From: Bacillus sp. WMMC1349
GTDB lineage: Bacteria; Bacillota; Bacilli; Bacillales; Bacillaceae
Reading direction: 5' to 3'
Assembly: GCF_013155385.1 (NCBI RefSeq)
Contig: NZ_JABJUQ010000007.1
Span: 2,648,001-2,712,000, forward strand
DNA length: 64,000 nucleotides
Positions within the stretch are counted from its first letter, which is position 1. Each line of letters begins with the position of its first letter. The notes beneath the pieces were generated by a model. It saw nothing but the letters and a program-made list of their open reading frames with translations. It ran no database searches and had not been told where the DNA came from. The position numbers and the translations under genes are program-made. This document shows positions 37,443-47,969 of this stretch, in pieces.

Positions 37443-38126
37443 TTATAATTTAATTGATTCGCCACTTTTAAGAACTTTTCCAACACCGATAGGCAGAAGA
37501 TCCACAAATGCATAAGGATCTTGCTGAATCACAGGGAATGTCGAGTAGTGAATCGGAACAACCTGCTTCGCTTTGAGCCATTCTGCAGCTAATTTTGCAT
37601 CATCAGGTCCCATTGTAAAATTATCACCAATCGGCAAAAAGGCAAGGTCTATCTTGTTGAGTTCACCAATAAGCTTCATATCTGAGAAAAGGGCCGTATC
37701 ACCTGCATGAAAAATCGTTTTCCCTGCAACCGTTAATAAAATTCCAGCGGGCATTCCCGTATAGACAAGCTTTTGGTTTTCTTCTTCTGTATAAGCTGAA
37801 CCATGAAACGCTTGTGTTAATTTGACTTTTCCAAAATCAAATTGATATGCTCCACCGATATGCATCGGATGAACATTCAAACCTTTCCAACCAAGATATA
37901 CAGCAAGTTCATTCGGCGCCACTATTAAAGCTTGATTTTGTTTTGCGATTTCTACAGTATCTCCAACATGATCACTATGACCATGTGTCAGCAAGATCAC
38001 ATCTGCCTGAATATTTTCCGGTTTTAAGTCAGTAAATGGATTTCCTGTCAGAAACGGATCAATCATGAGATGATGGTCTCCTGTCTCTACTGTAACAACT
38101 GAATGACCATGATATGTAACTTTCAT
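37443..38126 (-). CDS. ytkL: Metal-dependent hydrolase YtkL (UPF0173, beta-lactamase fold)
   Basis: 227 residues from ATG 38126 (GAGGTG 6 nt upstream). Zinc ligands typical of the fold: H in TYHGHS, THGHSDH near 51-57, FHAGDTALF, and a histidine in VPIHYSTFP. The substrate is unknown. It starts 5 nt after ytkK, so the two form an operon. Confidence 0.9.
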   Translation of the reverse strand: MKVTYHGHSVVTVETGDHHLMIDPFLTGNPFTDLKPENIQADVILLTHGHSDHVGDTVEIAKQNQALIVAPNELAVYLGWKGLNVHPMHIGGAYQFDFGKVKLTQAFHGSAYTEEENQKLVYTGMPAGILLTVAGKTIFHAGDTALFSDMKLIGELNKIDLAFLPIGDNFTMGPDDAKLAAEWLKAKQVVPIHYSTFPVIQQDPYAFVDLLPIGVGKVLKSGESIKL

Positions 38127-38131
38127 CAAAT

Positions 38132-38905
38132 TCACCTCTGTTTGTCTTTTGTTTGGCGATTTATAACATTTAAACCACCTGTTGCTTCAATTACTGTTCC
38201 TGTAATATAGTCTGAATCTTCATCACACAAGAATGCAATAATCCTTGCAATATCTTCACCTGTACCAGATCTCCCAATCGGTGTTTCTTGATCAAGAGAT
38301 GCTCTCGCTTCTGAGATGGAGGATTCTTTCATCTCTCCAACAATATTGCCGGGGCAGACCATATTAGCGGTAATACCAGAGCCAGCTTCCTCTATAGCAA
38401 TTGTTTTTGTCAGTGAAGCAAGACCAACTTTAGCAGCTCCAAAAGCTGAACGGTGCAACCAGCCTGGCGCATGTTCAGCTCCTTGGAATCCGTAAGTAAT
38501 AATACGGCCAAACTGCTGGCGCCTCATGATCGGAATCACCGCTTTAAATAAATGGAAGACAGAGCTTAAATTCCCTTCTAACATATTATACCACTCGGCC
38601 TCACTATAATCTGCAAGCTTTTTCCGTTCAAAGATATAGGGACCGGCATTATTAATAAGCAAATCGATTCTGCCAAACCGATTGAGAGCTGTCTTCGCCA
38701 AGTGATGTAAGTCTTCCTTTTTTGTGACATCTCCTTTAACAAACTGTACACGGTCTAGCCATGACTGCCATTCCGTTTTCAGGCGGCTGACAGCTGCTTC
38801 ATCTTGTCGATAGTTCACTGTCACCGAACAGCCTTTCTCCAGCAGCGCTTCAGTTACTTTCCGCCCTAATCCTTTTGAACCGGCTGTAATTAACGCATGG
38901 CGCAC
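38132..38905 (-). CDS. ytkK: Short-chain dehydrogenase-like protein YtkK, lacking the catalytic Tyr
   Basis: 257 residues from GTG 38905 (GGGAGG 7 nt upstream). The Rossmann motif TAGSKGLGR is at 7-15 and NNAG at 85-88. The expected YxxxK is F155-x3-K159, and the serine normally about 13 residues earlier is also absent, so ordinary SDR catalysis is doubtful. It may bind cofactor or regulate. Confidence 0.88.
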   Translation of the reverse strand: MRHALITAGSKGLGRKVTEALLEKGCSVTVNYRQDEAAVSRLKTEWQSWLDRVQFVKGDVTKKEDLHHLAKTALNRFGRIDLLINNAGPYIFERKKLADYSEAEWYNMLEGNLSSVFHLFKAVIPIMRRQQFGRIITYGFQGAEHAPGWLHRSAFGAAKVGLASLTKTIAIEEAGSGITANMVCPGNIVGEMKESSISEARASLDQETPIGRSGTGEDIARIIAFLCDEDSDYITGTVIEATGGLNVINRQTKDKQR

Positions 38906-38990
38906 ATCTTTCCCTCCCAACAATTCTATTTATACTTTACTATAAAACTTTTACAATATCACATGTGAACACCCATCCGAGTAAAAATAA

Positions 38991-39013
38991 AAAACCGGAG
39001 CAATTTGCTCCAG
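38991..39013 (-). terminator. Terminator after ytzD
   Basis: Minus-strand CTGGAGC/GCTCCGG-type stem with an AAATT loop, then TTTTTT. Confidence 0.85.
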
Positions 39014-39021
39014 CTAAAGGT

Positions 39022-39168
39022 TCATGATTTCTTTTGATCTGTCAACGGTTTTCGTTCAATATCCAAACTGACAAATCCGCTAGAATAGGCATCAGCGATT
39101 AGTTTAACTGTTTCTTTTTCGCCATTTAAATCATACGTATAATCATTCGTTGATTTGTTCTGTTTCAT
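39022..39168 (-). CDS. ytzD: Small protein YtzD-like
   Basis: A 48-residue ORF with AGGAG 7 nt before ATG 39168. The peptide is hydrophilic: MKQNKSTNDYTYDLNG at the start and SLDIERKPLTDQKKS at the end. Position between argH and ytkK fits B. subtilis ytzD; the symbol rests on position. A strong terminator follows at once. Confidence 0.7.
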   Translation of the reverse strand: MKQNKSTNDYTYDLNGEKETVKLIADAYSSGFVSLDIERKPLTDQKKS

Positions 39169-39243
39169 TCAGACACTCCTTATGTCGATTCATTTATTAT
39201 ATTGTGTCTGAACCGCTATAGTTATGAAAGAAACTGTAATTTG

Positions 39244-40623
39244 TTAAAAATTGTTTAAATGTTGCTTAGCATTTTGAAGCGCTTCTGTTACCTTTTTAAA
39301 GCCAGTTCCGCCCTCACTGATTCGTTTTTCAACTGCATGCTTCGGATCAAGGACAGTGTAAACATCTTCAGCAAATTGGTTACTCATCTTTTTGTATTCT
39401 TCTAGCGGGAGATCACTGAGAAAAACCCCTTTTTCAATACATGTATAGACAAGTTTACCAACTACTTCATGGGCTTCTCTAAATGGCATCCCTTTTTTTG
39501 CTAAATAATCAGCCAGTTCGGTTGCATTTGAGAAATCATGTTGAGTTGCTTTTTTCATTTCATTGCTGTTCACTGTCATCGTACTGATCATCCCGGTAAA
39601 AATCTCAAGACATCCCTGAACTGTTTTAACTGTATCAAACATACCTTCTTTATCTTCTTGAAGATCTTTATTATATGCCAAAGGAAGACCTTTCATAATG
39701 GTTAACAGTCCCATTAAACTCCCATATACACGCCCTGTTTTCCCACGAACCAATTCAGCCATATCGGGGTTTTTCTTTTGTGGCATCATACTGCTGCCTG
39801 TGGCATATGTGTCATCAAGCTCAACAAACTTAAATTCCTGTGAACACCACAAGATGATTTCTTCAGAAAGTCTTGATAAATGCATCATCAGAATGCTACT
39901 GACACTTAAAAACTCAAGAATAAAATCCCTATCACTGACACCGTCTAGACTGTTTTCATAAATCGAATCAAATCCAAGCTGCTCAGCAGAATATTGACGA
40001 TCGATAGGAAATGTTGTCCCTGCCAGCGCACCACAGCCTAGCGGCGATTGATTGATCCGTTTTAATGCATCACTATAACGTTGTTTATCACGCTCCATCA
40101 TCCAGAAGTAGGCTAACAAATGGTGGGCGAATGAAATTGGCTGTGCCCGCTGCAGATGTGTATAACCTGGTAAAATCGTTTCAATATGGTGTTCTGCTTT
40201 TTCAACAAGGGCATTTTGAAAAGCGGTGATCAATTTAATCACATGCTCTGTATGATGTTTCAAGTAAAGATGCATATCGGTTGCTACCTGGTCGTTTCGG
40301 CTTCTAGCTGTATGAAGCTTTCCACCAATCGGTCCGATTTCATCAATCAACATTTTTTCAAGATTTAAATGAATGTCTTCATGATCAACAGAAAAGACCA
40401 ATTGATTTTTTTTCGCTTTTTGTAAAAGAGATTCTAAACCTTGCTTGATTTTTTCCGCTTCTTCTTTTGAAAGGATCTCGCACTTTCTCAACATAGCAAG
40501 ATGTGCGAGTGACCCTAGAATATCTTCTTTTACAAGTGTTTTATCAAAATGGATCGATGCTCCAAACTCATCGACCCATTTTTCTGGTGTTTTTTGAAAT
40601 CTGCCTCCCCAAAGCTTTTTCAT
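39244..40623 (-). CDS. argH: Argininosuccinate lyase
   Basis: Final step of arginine synthesis. 459 residues from ATG 40623 (MKKLWGGRF), which overlaps the argG stop as ATGA; the longer frame (19 extra codons) lies inside argG. The fumarase-superfamily signature [16 protein letters not shown] carries the catalytic Ser loop; [17 protein letters not shown] and [10 protein letters not shown] are further active-site regions. Confidence 0.97.
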   Translation of the reverse strand: MKKLWGGRFQKTPEKWVDEFGASIHFDKTLVKEDILGSLAHLAMLRKCEILSKEEAEKIKQGLESLLQKAKKNQLVFSVDHEDIHLNLEKMLIDEIGPIGGKLHTARSRNDQVATDMHLYLKHHTEHVIKLITAFQNALVEKAEHHIETILPGYTHLQRAQPISFAHHLLAYFWMMERDKQRYSDALKRINQSPLGCGALAGTTFPIDRQYSAEQLGFDSIYENSLDGVSDRDFILEFLSVSSILMMHLSRLSEEIILWCSQEFKFVELDDTYATGSSMMPQKKNPDMAELVRGKTGRVYGSLMGLLTIMKGLPLAYNKDLQEDKEGMFDTVKTVQGCLEIFTGMISTMTVNSNEMKKATQHDFSNATELADYLAKKGMPFREAHEVVGKLVYTCIEKGVFLSDLPLEEYKKMSNQFAEDVYTVLDPKHAVEKRISEGGTGFKKVTEALQNAKQHLNNF

Positions 40624-41831
40624 GCTTTTATCTGCTCCTTTTTTTGGACGATACTGTTTACTTTCGTTGGAAGACCCCATAGTTCAATAAAACCGACTGC
40701 GGCATGATGGTCAAATGCATCATCTTTTGTGTAGGTTGCTAATTTTTCATCATAAAGCGAGTACTCTGATTTGCGGCCTTCAATAATAGCATGACCCTTA
40801 AACAATTTGACACGGACAGTGCCTGTTACAAGTTTTTGCGTTTCTTTCAAGAAGGCGGATAACGCATTTTTCAATGGAGAAAACCAAAGTCCGTTATAAA
40901 TGACTTCCGCCATTTTTTGCTCGATTAATGGTTTAAAATGAGCCACTTCTTTCACCAAAGTTAAATCTTCAAGTTCTTTGTGTGCTTTAATTAGCGTTAT
41001 CGCTCCTGGACATTCATAGACTTCGCGGGACTTGATACCAACAAGGCGGTTTTCAATATGATCGATCCGACCCACTCCGTGTTTTCCTGCCAGTTCATTT
41101 AAGGTTAAAATCAATTCTGAGAGAGAATATGATATACCATCAATCGCTACTGGTATTCCACGTTTAAATTCGATTTCAATGATTTCTGGTGTGTTCGGCG
41201 TTTTTTCAAGTGGGACTGTTAAATCATAGGCTCCTTCAGGAGGTGTAGCCCAAGGGTCTTCCAAAATTCCGCATTCATTGCTTCTTCCCCATAGGTTTTG
41301 ATCAATAGAGTATGGACTATCCAAATGAATCGGAATAGGAATATCGTGTTTTTGCGCATATGCGATTTCTTCATCACGAGACCATTTCCATTCACGGACA
41401 GGAGCGAGAATCTCTAAATCTGGGTTCAATGACTGAATGGAAACTTCAAAACGCACTTGATCGTTTCCTTTTCCCGTACAGCCATGTGCGACAGCCTGAG
41501 CGTCTTCCTTCTCAGCTATTTCCACTAGTTTTTTGGCGATGAGTGGTCTTGATAGGGCTGACACAAGTGGATACTTACCTTCATATAATGTGTGTGCCTG
41601 AAGTGCCAGCAGTGCAAAATCTTGAGCGAATTCTTCTTTCGCATCAATCACATAAGAGTTAATAGCCCCAACTTGAAGCGCTTTTTGTTGAACAAAGGCA
41701 AGATCTTTCCCTTCACCAACATCTAAACAACAGGCAACCACATCATATCCCTGTTCTTGTAACCATTTAATCGCAACAGAAGTATCCAATCCTCCTGAGT
41801 AGGCTAAAACTACTTTTTTCTTTTGCAACAT
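40620..41831 (-). CDS. argG: Argininosuccinate synthase
   Basis: Joins citrulline and aspartate at the cost of ATP. 403 residues, as in B. subtilis. The N-type PP-loop [10 protein letters not shown] is at about 10-19, and the ADP/citrulline region [16 protein letters not shown] at about 115-130. It is first in argG-argH, preceded by two ARG-box-like sites. Confidence 0.97.
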   Translation of the reverse strand: MLQKKKVVLAYSGGLDTSVAIKWLQEQGYDVVACCLDVGEGKDLAFVQQKALQVGAINSYVIDAKEEFAQDFALLALQAHTLYEGKYPLVSALSRPLIAKKLVEIAEKEDAQAVAHGCTGKGNDQVRFEVSIQSLNPDLEILAPVREWKWSRDEEIAYAQKHDIPIPIHLDSPYSIDQNLWGRSNECGILEDPWATPPEGAYDLTVPLEKTPNTPEIIEIEFKRGIPVAIDGISYSLSELILTLNELAGKHGVGRIDHIENRLVGIKSREVYECPGAITLIKAHKELEDLTLVKEVAHFKPLIEQKMAEVIYNGLWFSPLKNALSAFLKETQKLVTGTVRVKLFKGHAIIEGRKSEYSLYDEKLATYTKDDAFDHHAAVGFIELWGLPTKVNSIVQKKEQIKA

Positions 41832-41865
41832 GTTGAAAAAACTCCTCTCACCTAGTTGTTATGTC

Positions 41866-41900
41866 TGTATAAAAATTAATTAAAACTTATAAAAATACAA
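41866..41900 (-). promoter_or_regulatory. Two ARG-box-like AhrC sites before argG
   Basis: TGTATAAAAATTAAT (41866-41880) and TTATAAAAATACAA (41887-41900), plus-strand view, resemble the ATGAATAAAAATTCA-type box of AhrC/ArgR and lie in the argG promoter region. Confidence 0.5.
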
Positions 41901-41950
41901 TTAGTAGTATACACTTTAACAAGGAATTATGGTTTTTTCAACCTTTTTAT

Positions 41951-41984
41951 AAAAAAAACTTCATTCAATAAATTGAATGAAGTT
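41951..41984 (-). terminator. Terminator after moaB
   Basis: AACTTCATTCAAT/ATTGAATGAAGTT near-perfect stem with T8 on the minus strand. Confidence 0.9.
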
Positions 41985-41989
41985 CGCTT

Positions 41990-42508
41990 TTATTTATGAT
42001 GAATATCTTTTCTTAGTTCTCTCATCACATGGGCAAGTTCAGGAATGATCAATTTTGTCATGGCTAGTTTTACCGCGCCGCTTGAACCAGGTGTTAAAAA
42101 TACAGCTTTATTTTGAATGACACCAGCAGCAGCTCTTGAGAGAATTGCGCTTGAGCCGATCTCAGTATAGCTTAGCATACGAAAAATTTCTCCGAACCCG
42201 GTGAGCTCCTTGCTGAAAAGCGGGCAAATAGCCTCAATGGTTACATCTCTGGCGGCAATCCCTGTGCCTCCATTCAACAAAATCACATCGATCCGGCTAT
42301 CTTGACATCCTTCAAGCACTGCAGCTTTAATGTCTTGTTTATTATCCTTGACAATCTGATAAGAAACCAGTTGATGACCGGCATCCTGCAAATAATCTTT
42401 CATCAGCTGACCGCTTTTATCCGTTTCCTTCGTCCTTGTGTCACTGACGGTCACTACTTGACAGGCCACACAATCTGGCGCTTCTTTTTTGTGTTCTTCA
42501 ACACTCAT
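41990..42508 (-). CDS. moaB: Molybdenum cofactor protein MoaB
   Basis: MogA/MoaB family protein, 172 residues, probably adenylating molybdopterin. ATG 42508 is chosen over 42514 because AGGAGG is 8 nt upstream of it. Signature NGGTGIAARDVTIEA is near 85-99 and LTPGSSGAVKLAM near 140. It is upstream of argG with its own terminator. Confidence 0.92.
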   Translation of the reverse strand: MSVEEHKKEAPDCVACQVVTVSDTRTKETDKSGQLMKDYLQDAGHQLVSYQIVKDNKQDIKAAVLEGCQDSRIDVILLNGGTGIAARDVTIEAICPLFSKELTGFGEIFRMLSYTEIGSSAILSRAAAGVIQNKAVFLTPGSSGAVKLAMTKLIIPELAHVMRELRKDIHHK

Positions 42509-42594
42509 TTTCATTCCCTCCTTTTTATCTTTTTATTATAAAGGAGTATGTCAATTCAGACGACCTAGCTTGTATATTTATTCATTTTGACGGA

Positions 42595-43293
42595 TCAAGA
42601 ATAGAAAGGATGTCGCCAGAACACTCGTGCCTCATGAGCTTTTCCTTCATAAAAAGCAATATCAACAGAGTGACCAGGCTCAATACTCTTCTTGATCCTG
42701 TCTTGCTCTTGAATCACGATTTTAAATGGCGCATCATCAATTTTAATATCGTTACCATACACATCTTTTGTTACCACTAGTTTTCCGTCATCAATCTCGA
42801 CAGGACAGCATTGTAAGACAATTCTCTTATCGACAAATTGATCAGAATCACCTTTTTTAATTAATTTAAAATGCTTTTTGTCCCCGGAAGGATTCATATT
42901 GGTTATTTCAACAATATCACCGAGATGAATGTCTTTTTCCCTGACGATTTTTTCAGGTATAAAAGCTGATCTCGACCTTTGATTTAGAGCAATTGCTCCT
43001 CCGCTTAACTTCCACTCTTTGACTACATAATGTTTAAGCTCTGTAAGCAAGTCATCATCAGTAACATTTTGAAGATGATTTTTTTGGGGATTCTTTTCAT
43101 TTTCAACGATATTGTTTTGTTTTTCGATCTGCTTTTCTTGATTCACCAATTCTGGTAAACTTTTGAGAGATTCTAAAAACTCAAAGTGTTGATCTGTAAA
43201 CTCTTTTATATTTGATAAATTATGAAAGTTTAGATCTTTAATTGTTTCTTCTAGTCTCTTTTTGATTTCAATTAAAATCGCTTCTTTGTTCAT
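42595..43293 (-). CDS. Conserved hypothetical protein (unrecognised)
   Basis: 232 residues, soluble. The N-terminal third is helical and charged (KKRLEETIKDLNFHNL, then EKQIEKQNNIVENEKN). The rest is beta-rich, with two similar patches: AFIPEKIVREKDIHLGDIVEI and a later one ending VDIAFYEGKAHEARVF. The pattern recalls the N-terminal region of DUF2325-containing proteins, but no DUF2325 domain follows; that comparison is from memory. It lies between moaB and ackA. Confidence 0.6.
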   Translation of the reverse strand: MNKEAILIEIKKRLEETIKDLNFHNLSNIKEFTDQHFEFLESLKSLPELVNQEKQIEKQNNIVENEKNPQKNHLQNVTDDDLLTELKHYVVKEWKLSGGAIALNQRSRSAFIPEKIVREKDIHLGDIVEITNMNPSGDKKHFKLIKKGDSDQFVDKRIVLQCCPVEIDDGKLVVTKDVYGNDIKIDDAPFKIVIQEQDRIKKSIEPGHSVDIAFYEGKAHEARVFWRHPFYS

Positions 43294-43550
43294 GTGAAAG
43301 CAATATCCTTTCGTTTTTATTACCTTTTATAATGACTTCGCCAAAAAAAAATGCCTTCCTCCTACAAAATCAGTGATCACGATTTTTATAAAACCTCACT
43401 GTTCTATTTTATATCGTCATTTTTCGTTATTTTTTCAACCCAAAACGTTAATCTGTTTGTTCTTTATCTTAACACACATCTCAAATTCAATGTTCTTTAC
43501 TGTTTGTCAGTAAGGAGAGAACGGTGAAAGAGGGGAAGAATGATAAAATA

Positions 43551-43582
43551 TGACCTCGGCTACAAAATACCAAGGTCATCAA
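43551..43582 (-). terminator. Probable terminator after ackA
   Basis: GACCTTGG/CCGAGGTC stem with a 10-nt loop followed by ATATTTTAT on the minus strand. Confidence 0.6.
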
Positions 43583-43591
43583 TGTTATATT

Positions 43592-44779
43592 TTAATTTGC
43601 AAGTCTCATGACATCTCTTGCGATCATCACTTCTTCATTTGTTGGAATGATCAACACTTTAACAGGGGAGTGTGGGTAGCTTATATATGCCTCGTTACCA
43701 CGTACGTGATTCAAAGCAGGGTCCCAGTATACGCCCATGAATTCTAAGCCGTGAAGAACCCGTTCTCTCACTTCAACACTATTTTCACCGATACCAGCGG
43801 TGAAAATGATGGCATCAACTCCGCTCATTCTAGCTGCATATGAACCGATGTATTTATGAATTTTGCTGGCGAAAACTTCAAGCGCTATTTCCGCACGGTC
43901 ATTGCCATCATTAGCAGCTTCAACAATATCACGTAAATCACTTGAGAAACCGGATACACCTAACAGACCGCTTTTTTTATTAAGCATATTTAAAACTTCA
44001 TCAGCTGACTGACCTGTTTTTTCCATTATAAACGGAATAAGGGCAGGATCGATATTTCCAGAACGTGTTCCCATTGCCACCCCTGCAAGCGGTGTGAAAC
44101 CCATTGATGTATCAATTGATTTTCCGCCCTCAACAGCTGCAATACTCGCTCCATTCCCAAGATGGCAGGAAATAAGCCGCAATTCTTCAAGTGGACGGCC
44201 AAGAAGTTCTGCCGCGCGTTCTGTTACATATTTATGAGATGTTCCGTGAAATCCATATTTACGAATTCCCAGTTTTTCATAATACTCATAAGGAAGGCTA
44301 TACAAATAAGATTGTTCTGGCATCGTTTGATGAAAAGCTGTATCAAAAACGGCTACAGCCGGAACATTTGGAAGAACTTCTTTGAAAGCCTTAATTCCGA
44401 CAATATTGGCTGGATTGTGAAGCGGTGCCAAATCAGAGATGTCTTCAATCTCATGAATCGTTTCATCTGTCAAAACAACCGAATCACTAAATTTTTCGCC
44501 ACCGTGGACAACGCGATGGCCAATTCCGTCGATCTCATTTAAATCTTGAATAATTCCCAACTCTGTTAGCTTGTTCAAAAGCATTTTAACAGCAACAGAG
44601 TGATTTGCAATATCTGTTGTCTCGGTATTTTTTTCACCATTCACAGAGATTGTAAAAATACCGTTATCCAAACCAATTCTTTCCACTAAGCCTTTTGTCA
44701 AGACTTTTTCACTGGGCATCTCGAAAAGTTGAAATTTTAATGAAGAACTTCCTGCGTTAATTGCAATAATTTTAGACAT
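43592..44779 (-). CDS. ackA: Acetate kinase
   Basis: Converts acetyl phosphate and ADP to acetate and ATP in overflow metabolism. 395 residues, as in B. subtilis. ASKHA fold: [12 protein letters not shown] at 7-18, [30 protein letters not shown] and the adenosine loop FTAGIGENS. An upstream promoter carries a cre at the activating position. Confidence 0.97.
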   Translation of the reverse strand: MSKIIAINAGSSSLKFQLFEMPSEKVLTKGLVERIGLDNGIFTISVNGEKNTETTDIANHSVAVKMLLNKLTELGIIQDLNEIDGIGHRVVHGGEKFSDSVVLTDETIHEIEDISDLAPLHNPANIVGIKAFKEVLPNVPAVAVFDTAFHQTMPEQSYLYSLPYEYYEKLGIRKYGFHGTSHKYVTERAAELLGRPLEELRLISCHLGNGASIAAVEGGKSIDTSMGFTPLAGVAMGTRSGNIDPALIPFIMEKTGQSADEVLNMLNKKSGLLGVSGFSSDLRDIVEAANDGNDRAEIALEVFASKIHKYIGSYAARMSGVDAIIFTAGIGENSVEVRERVLHGLEFMGVYWDPALNHVRGNEAYISYPHSPVKVLIIPTNEEVMIARDVMRLAN

Positions 44780-44904
44780 AATTGACGCTCCTTTTTACCC
44801 ATAAATAGTGACTTCTCTACTTTCCGTTGACTTTTATTCAGGTCAATCTTAAAAAAAGTATGTATGAGTTTGTTCACAATAATTTCAAAAACATCTGCCT
44901 TTTC

Positions 44905-44933
44905 ATTTAAACACTCAAAAGAATCCTTTTCAA
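44905..44933 (-). promoter_or_regulatory. SigmaA promoter of ackA
   Basis: Minus-strand TTGAAA (44928-44933), 17-nt spacer, TTAAAT (44905-44910). The predicted start is near 44898, giving a leader of about 120 nt. Confidence 0.6.
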
Positions 44934-44947
44934 GTCAATCTCTTAAA

Positions 44948-44961
44948 TGTTAACGTTTTCA
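44948..44961 (-). promoter_or_regulatory. cre site (CcpA) upstream of ackA
   Basis: TGAAAACGTTAACA fits the cre consensus WTGNAANCGNWNNCW. Its centre lies about 57 nt upstream of the predicted start, a position where CcpA activates, as known for B. subtilis ackA. Confidence 0.75.
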
Positions 44962-45020
44962 TCAAGAAATTGTTATTTTCTGAAAATAAAATAAGCCAGA
45001 GATACCCTCTCTGACTCATT

Positions 45021-46007
45021 TTAAATTTTTTCTTGTTTATACCAATCATCAATTTTAGCTGTCATCTCGAGCATTGCTTGTTGATTAGAAAAAGATGGGA
45101 GTTCAGCGAGGAGCACCTGATTTGGAGCTTTGACCTTTTCACCATGTTTTTGCATCACCAAAATACTTTTAGCATTTTCTTTATCTTTAAAAATCGATAA
45201 AGGCAATTGAAGCACAGCGTTTATGTAAGCATTTTCCTTCAACAAATGTTTCAATTGTTCACTTTGACTACTTTCAAATAAATGGTTCGGAATCACAAGA
45301 AATAAATATCCACCTTGTTTTGTGTATTGTAAGCTTTGTTCAATAAACAAATGGTGGGCAAAAGAATGTCCTTCATCTGCTTTCACATGAAATGCCTTTG
45401 CATTTTCATCATCTGGATAATAACCTACAGGAAGATCTGAAATCACAACATCAACAGGATCCATAAAAATAGGCTGAAGACTATCTTGATTGAAAAACTC
45501 GACTTCTTTTTGTTGAAGGTTTGCCTGATCGTAAGCAAGTTTTAATAAAACATCATCGATATCAGATCCAAACGCTTTCCCAGTGGACTCGCCAAGCTGA
45601 TTTAAGACAGCAAATAATAAATTTCCTGTGCCCACTGCCGGATCAAAAATAGTAATTCCTTTTTGGTGTCCCATGAATTTCTCGACAAGATATCCGATAA
45701 AGACCCCGATTGTGTCAGGTGTCATCTGTCTGTTTGGATGCGCGACGTTTTTTAGACCTTTCAATATGGCAAGCTGAAAAGCTTTACGTATTGATTCATG
45801 ATTACATTCGGAAAAGTGAGCTTTATCGATTAAATCTTTCATTCTTTGTGTAGCTGAATCAGATAACGGATGATGAATTTCTCTTAAAAAAAAGACTTCT
45901 CCAGTTTCTGCAAGAGCCTCGATGTATGGGATTTTCCGGTCATCGGCAATCACTTTCGTTCCACTGTCAAGCCATTCATAGATGACTTCTACTTGATTGG
46001 TTTGCAT
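45021..46007 (-). CDS. ytxK: Class I SAM-dependent methyltransferase-like protein YtxK
   Basis: 328 residues from ATG 46007 (AGGAGAG site). It resembles N6-adenine DNA methyltransferases: motif I FDPAVGTGNLLFAVL near 140-155 and SDLPVGYYP in place of the NPPF/Y motif. It has no specificity domain or restriction partner nearby. Activity is unproven. It is downstream of tpx. Confidence 0.85.
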   Translation of the reverse strand: MQTNQVEVIYEWLDSGTKVIADDRKIPYIEALAETGEVFFLREIHHPLSDSATQRMKDLIDKAHFSECNHESIRKAFQLAILKGLKNVAHPNRQMTPDTIGVFIGYLVEKFMGHQKGITIFDPAVGTGNLLFAVLNQLGESTGKAFGSDIDDVLLKLAYDQANLQQKEVEFFNQDSLQPIFMDPVDVVISDLPVGYYPDDENAKAFHVKADEGHSFAHHLFIEQSLQYTKQGGYLFLVIPNHLFESSQSEQLKHLLKENAYINAVLQLPLSIFKDKENAKSILVMQKHGEKVKAPNQVLLAELPSFSNQQAMLEMTAKIDDWYKQEKI

Positions 46008-46025
46008 ATATTGTCTCTCCTTATT

Positions 46026-46057
46026 AAAAAAGAGCTCCGGACTTCTCACCCGGAGCT
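46026..46057 (-). terminator. Terminator after tpx
   Basis: AGCTCCGG/CCGGAGCT stem with a C then T6 on the minus strand, between tpx and ytxK. Confidence 0.85.
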
Positions 46058-46069
46058 TTTCTGTTCAAC

Positions 46070-46573
46070 TTACTTCACAAGTGATCGGGCAGCCTCAAGT
46101 GCTTTTTCATAATTCGGATGATTTGTCACTTCGTTTACATATTCAGCATAAGTGACAACTCCATTTTCATCTAAAACAAAGACAGCTCGGGCAAGCAGTC
46201 GCAATTCTTTCATATATACACCAAACGCTTCTCCAAACGACATCTCCCGGTGATCTGACAATGTTTCTACATTCTCAATTCCATTTGCTCCACACCAGCG
46301 CTTCTGTGCAAAAGGAAGATCGGCACTGATCGTATAAACGTTTACTGAACCCAGTCCTGCAGCTTCTTCGTTAAACCGCCGCGTCTGAGCATCACAAACA
46401 CCTGTGTCAATCGATGGAACGACAGACAAAATAGCAATTTTTCCTTTTATGTCACTTAGGGTGACTTCTTCAAGAGAATTAGACAACACTGTAAAATCAG
46501 GAGCCTGATCACCAGCTTGAAGTTTTGAACCTATCAGTGTAACAGGGTTTCCTTTAAATGTTATTGAAGCCAT
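46070..46573 (-). CDS. tpx: Thiol peroxidase Tpx
   Basis: Atypical 2-Cys peroxiredoxin reducing peroxides with thioredoxin. 167 residues from ATG 46573 (GAAGGAGG site), the B. subtilis length; the frame continues 20 codons upstream without support. Peroxidatic C60 lies in [12 protein letters not shown] and resolving C94 in RWCGANG. Confidence 0.96.
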   Translation of the reverse strand: MASITFKGNPVTLIGSKLQAGDQAPDFTVLSNSLEEVTLSDIKGKIAILSVVPSIDTGVCDAQTRRFNEEAAGLGSVNVYTISADLPFAQKRWCGANGIENVETLSDHREMSFGEAFGVYMKELRLLARAVFVLDENGVVTYAEYVNEVTNHPNYEKALEAARSLVK

Positions 46574-46659
46574 CTTGATTCCTCCTTCACATTTGTATGT
46601 CTCTACTATAAAAGAGTCTAAGACAAACTGCAAAAAAAGAGGGTTGAAAACAAAGTAAA

Positions 46660-46702
46660 AAGGACGTCCAAAAAGGTAAAAAACTTTTTGGACAATCCTT
46701 TT
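46660..46702 (-). terminator. Terminator after ytfJ
   Basis: Long stem TTGTCCAAAAAG/CTTTTTGGAC with extra outer pairs and a T5 tract on the minus strand. Confidence 0.85.
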
Positions 46703-46703
46703 T

Positions 46704-47153
46704 TTAGTATGATATATTATTTTGATGATTCATTTTTTGTTTCGGTTTGTCGTCTTTCTTAAACATATGCTGAATTTTCTCAATCGTTTGTGGTGCGGAT
46801 TCTAAGATTTTGTCAACAACATGCGTATTTTCGTCCAAGTGCAGAATTTTAACACCTGATGAACCAACAATTAAAAATGCAATTGGTGTGATTGATACAC
46901 CGCCACCGCTTCCGCCGCCAAATGGGAGCTTCGCTTCTTTACGTTCCCCGTCGTTCCCTTTAGATTCTGACATCTGGTTACCGCTAAATTCGCTTCCACC
47001 AGCGGCAAATCCAAAACCAACCTTTGATACGGTTAAAATGACACTTCCGTCAGGTGTTTCTACCGGATCCCCAATAATGGTGTTGACGTCGATCATTTCT
47101 TTTAAATTTTCCATTGCGGTTTTCATTAAACCTTGAATTGGATGGTCAGCCAT
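46704..47153 (-). CDS. ytfJ: GerW-family sporulation protein YtfJ
   Basis: 149 residues with the family layout: [19 protein letters not shown] at the N-terminus, [11 protein letters not shown] in the middle, then a glycine-rich [14 protein letters not shown] turn and a C-terminal helical region. B. subtilis YtfJ is sporulation-linked and related to Streptomyces GerW. AGGAGG precedes the ATG. It follows ytfI by 12 nt. Confidence 0.92.
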   Translation of the reverse strand: MADHPIQGLMKTAMENLKEMIDVNTIIGDPVETPDGSVILTVSKVGFGFAAGGSEFSGNQMSESKGNDGERKEAKLPFGGGSGGGVSITPIAFLIVGSSGVKILHLDENTHVVDKILESAPQTIEKIQHMFKKDDKPKQKMNHQNNISY

Positions 47154-47165
47154 ATTTCATTCCTC

Positions 47166-47849
47166 CTATACAGATGAGTCATTCTTAGTTGTACCTGACA
47201 CATTTTTTGGCAGCTTCATGAAGCCGCGCATTTTCCCTTTCCGATTCATGACGATTCTGAAAGCTGCGATTATAGCATGTCCAAGGCGAAAATAGAATAT
47301 ACATGTTAGCTGGGTTTGAGAAACTTTGTTGTTAAAGACAGGGATCATTTGATATTCCGGACGGTTTTTAAAACTAAAAAGCTGATCAAATAAAGCCATT
47401 ACACAAGCTTTTACAGACCATACCCCACCTGTTGCAATTCCGGTTAAAGCAGCATCGGAAAAACCGAGGACTGTCATCCATTTAAGCTCGGTGATATGAA
47501 TGCGTTTCATAAATTTACGAAAAATCAGTTTCACATTTATGATTTGTTCAGTTATTCTTTTTATCTCCTGAAGACGATTGATTAGTTGATGATAACCGAT
47601 TTTACTTTTCTCTTCATCTTCTTGTACAGTTGTGTTGGTTTGTTGTTTTAAGTCAATTGTCATATCTTCTTGATTGACTTTGATAAGCGGTATTTTCTTT
47701 TTCATCCGAAAAAGACCAAAAGCTGTCCGGATTTGAACAGTCAACTCGTCATTCTCATTTGTATGAAGATATTCGACTGCGAACTGGACTTTCATCATCA
47801 TAACAGCCGTTAGCAGAAGTAAGACTCCTGCAATCCATATGTACATCAT
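47166..47849 (-). CDS. ytfI: DUF2953 protein YtfI
   Basis: 227 residues from ATG 47849 (AGGAAG site). One N-terminal membrane helix (about 3-20, IAGVLLLLTAVMM) is followed by a beta-rich and helical cytosolic part. DUF2953 proteins pair with ytfJ in many spore formers, which suggests a shared spore role; function is unknown. Confidence 0.85.
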   Translation of the reverse strand: MMYIWIAGVLLLLTAVMMMKVQFAVEYLHTNENDELTVQIRTAFGLFRMKKKIPLIKVNQEDMTIDLKQQTNTTVQEDEEKSKIGYHQLINRLQEIKRITEQIINVKLIFRKFMKRIHITELKWMTVLGFSDAALTGIATGGVWSVKACVMALFDQLFSFKNRPEYQMIPVFNNKVSQTQLTCIFYFRLGHAIIAAFRIVMNRKGKMRGFMKLPKNVSGTTKNDSSV

Positions 47850-47933
47850 GACTTCACTTCCTCTTATACTAGGCATTATAGGATGAAATCACAAAAAATA
47901 AACGTAAACGGGGGCTGCTATTTTATTGTATAA

Positions 47934-47965
47934 AAAAACCCCGGTTTCATAAAACCGAGGTTTTT
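47934..47965 (-). terminator. Terminator after sppA-yteJ
   Basis: AACCTCGGTTT/AAACCGGGGTT-type stem with T7 on the minus strand. Confidence 0.9.
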
Positions 47966-47969
47966 CGAG

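Noticed and set aside
45021-46007. YtxK as part of a restriction-modification system
   Set aside because: No restriction subunit or specificity domain nearby, and the NPPF/Y motif is altered; it is a conserved housekeeping neighbour of ackA and tpx.
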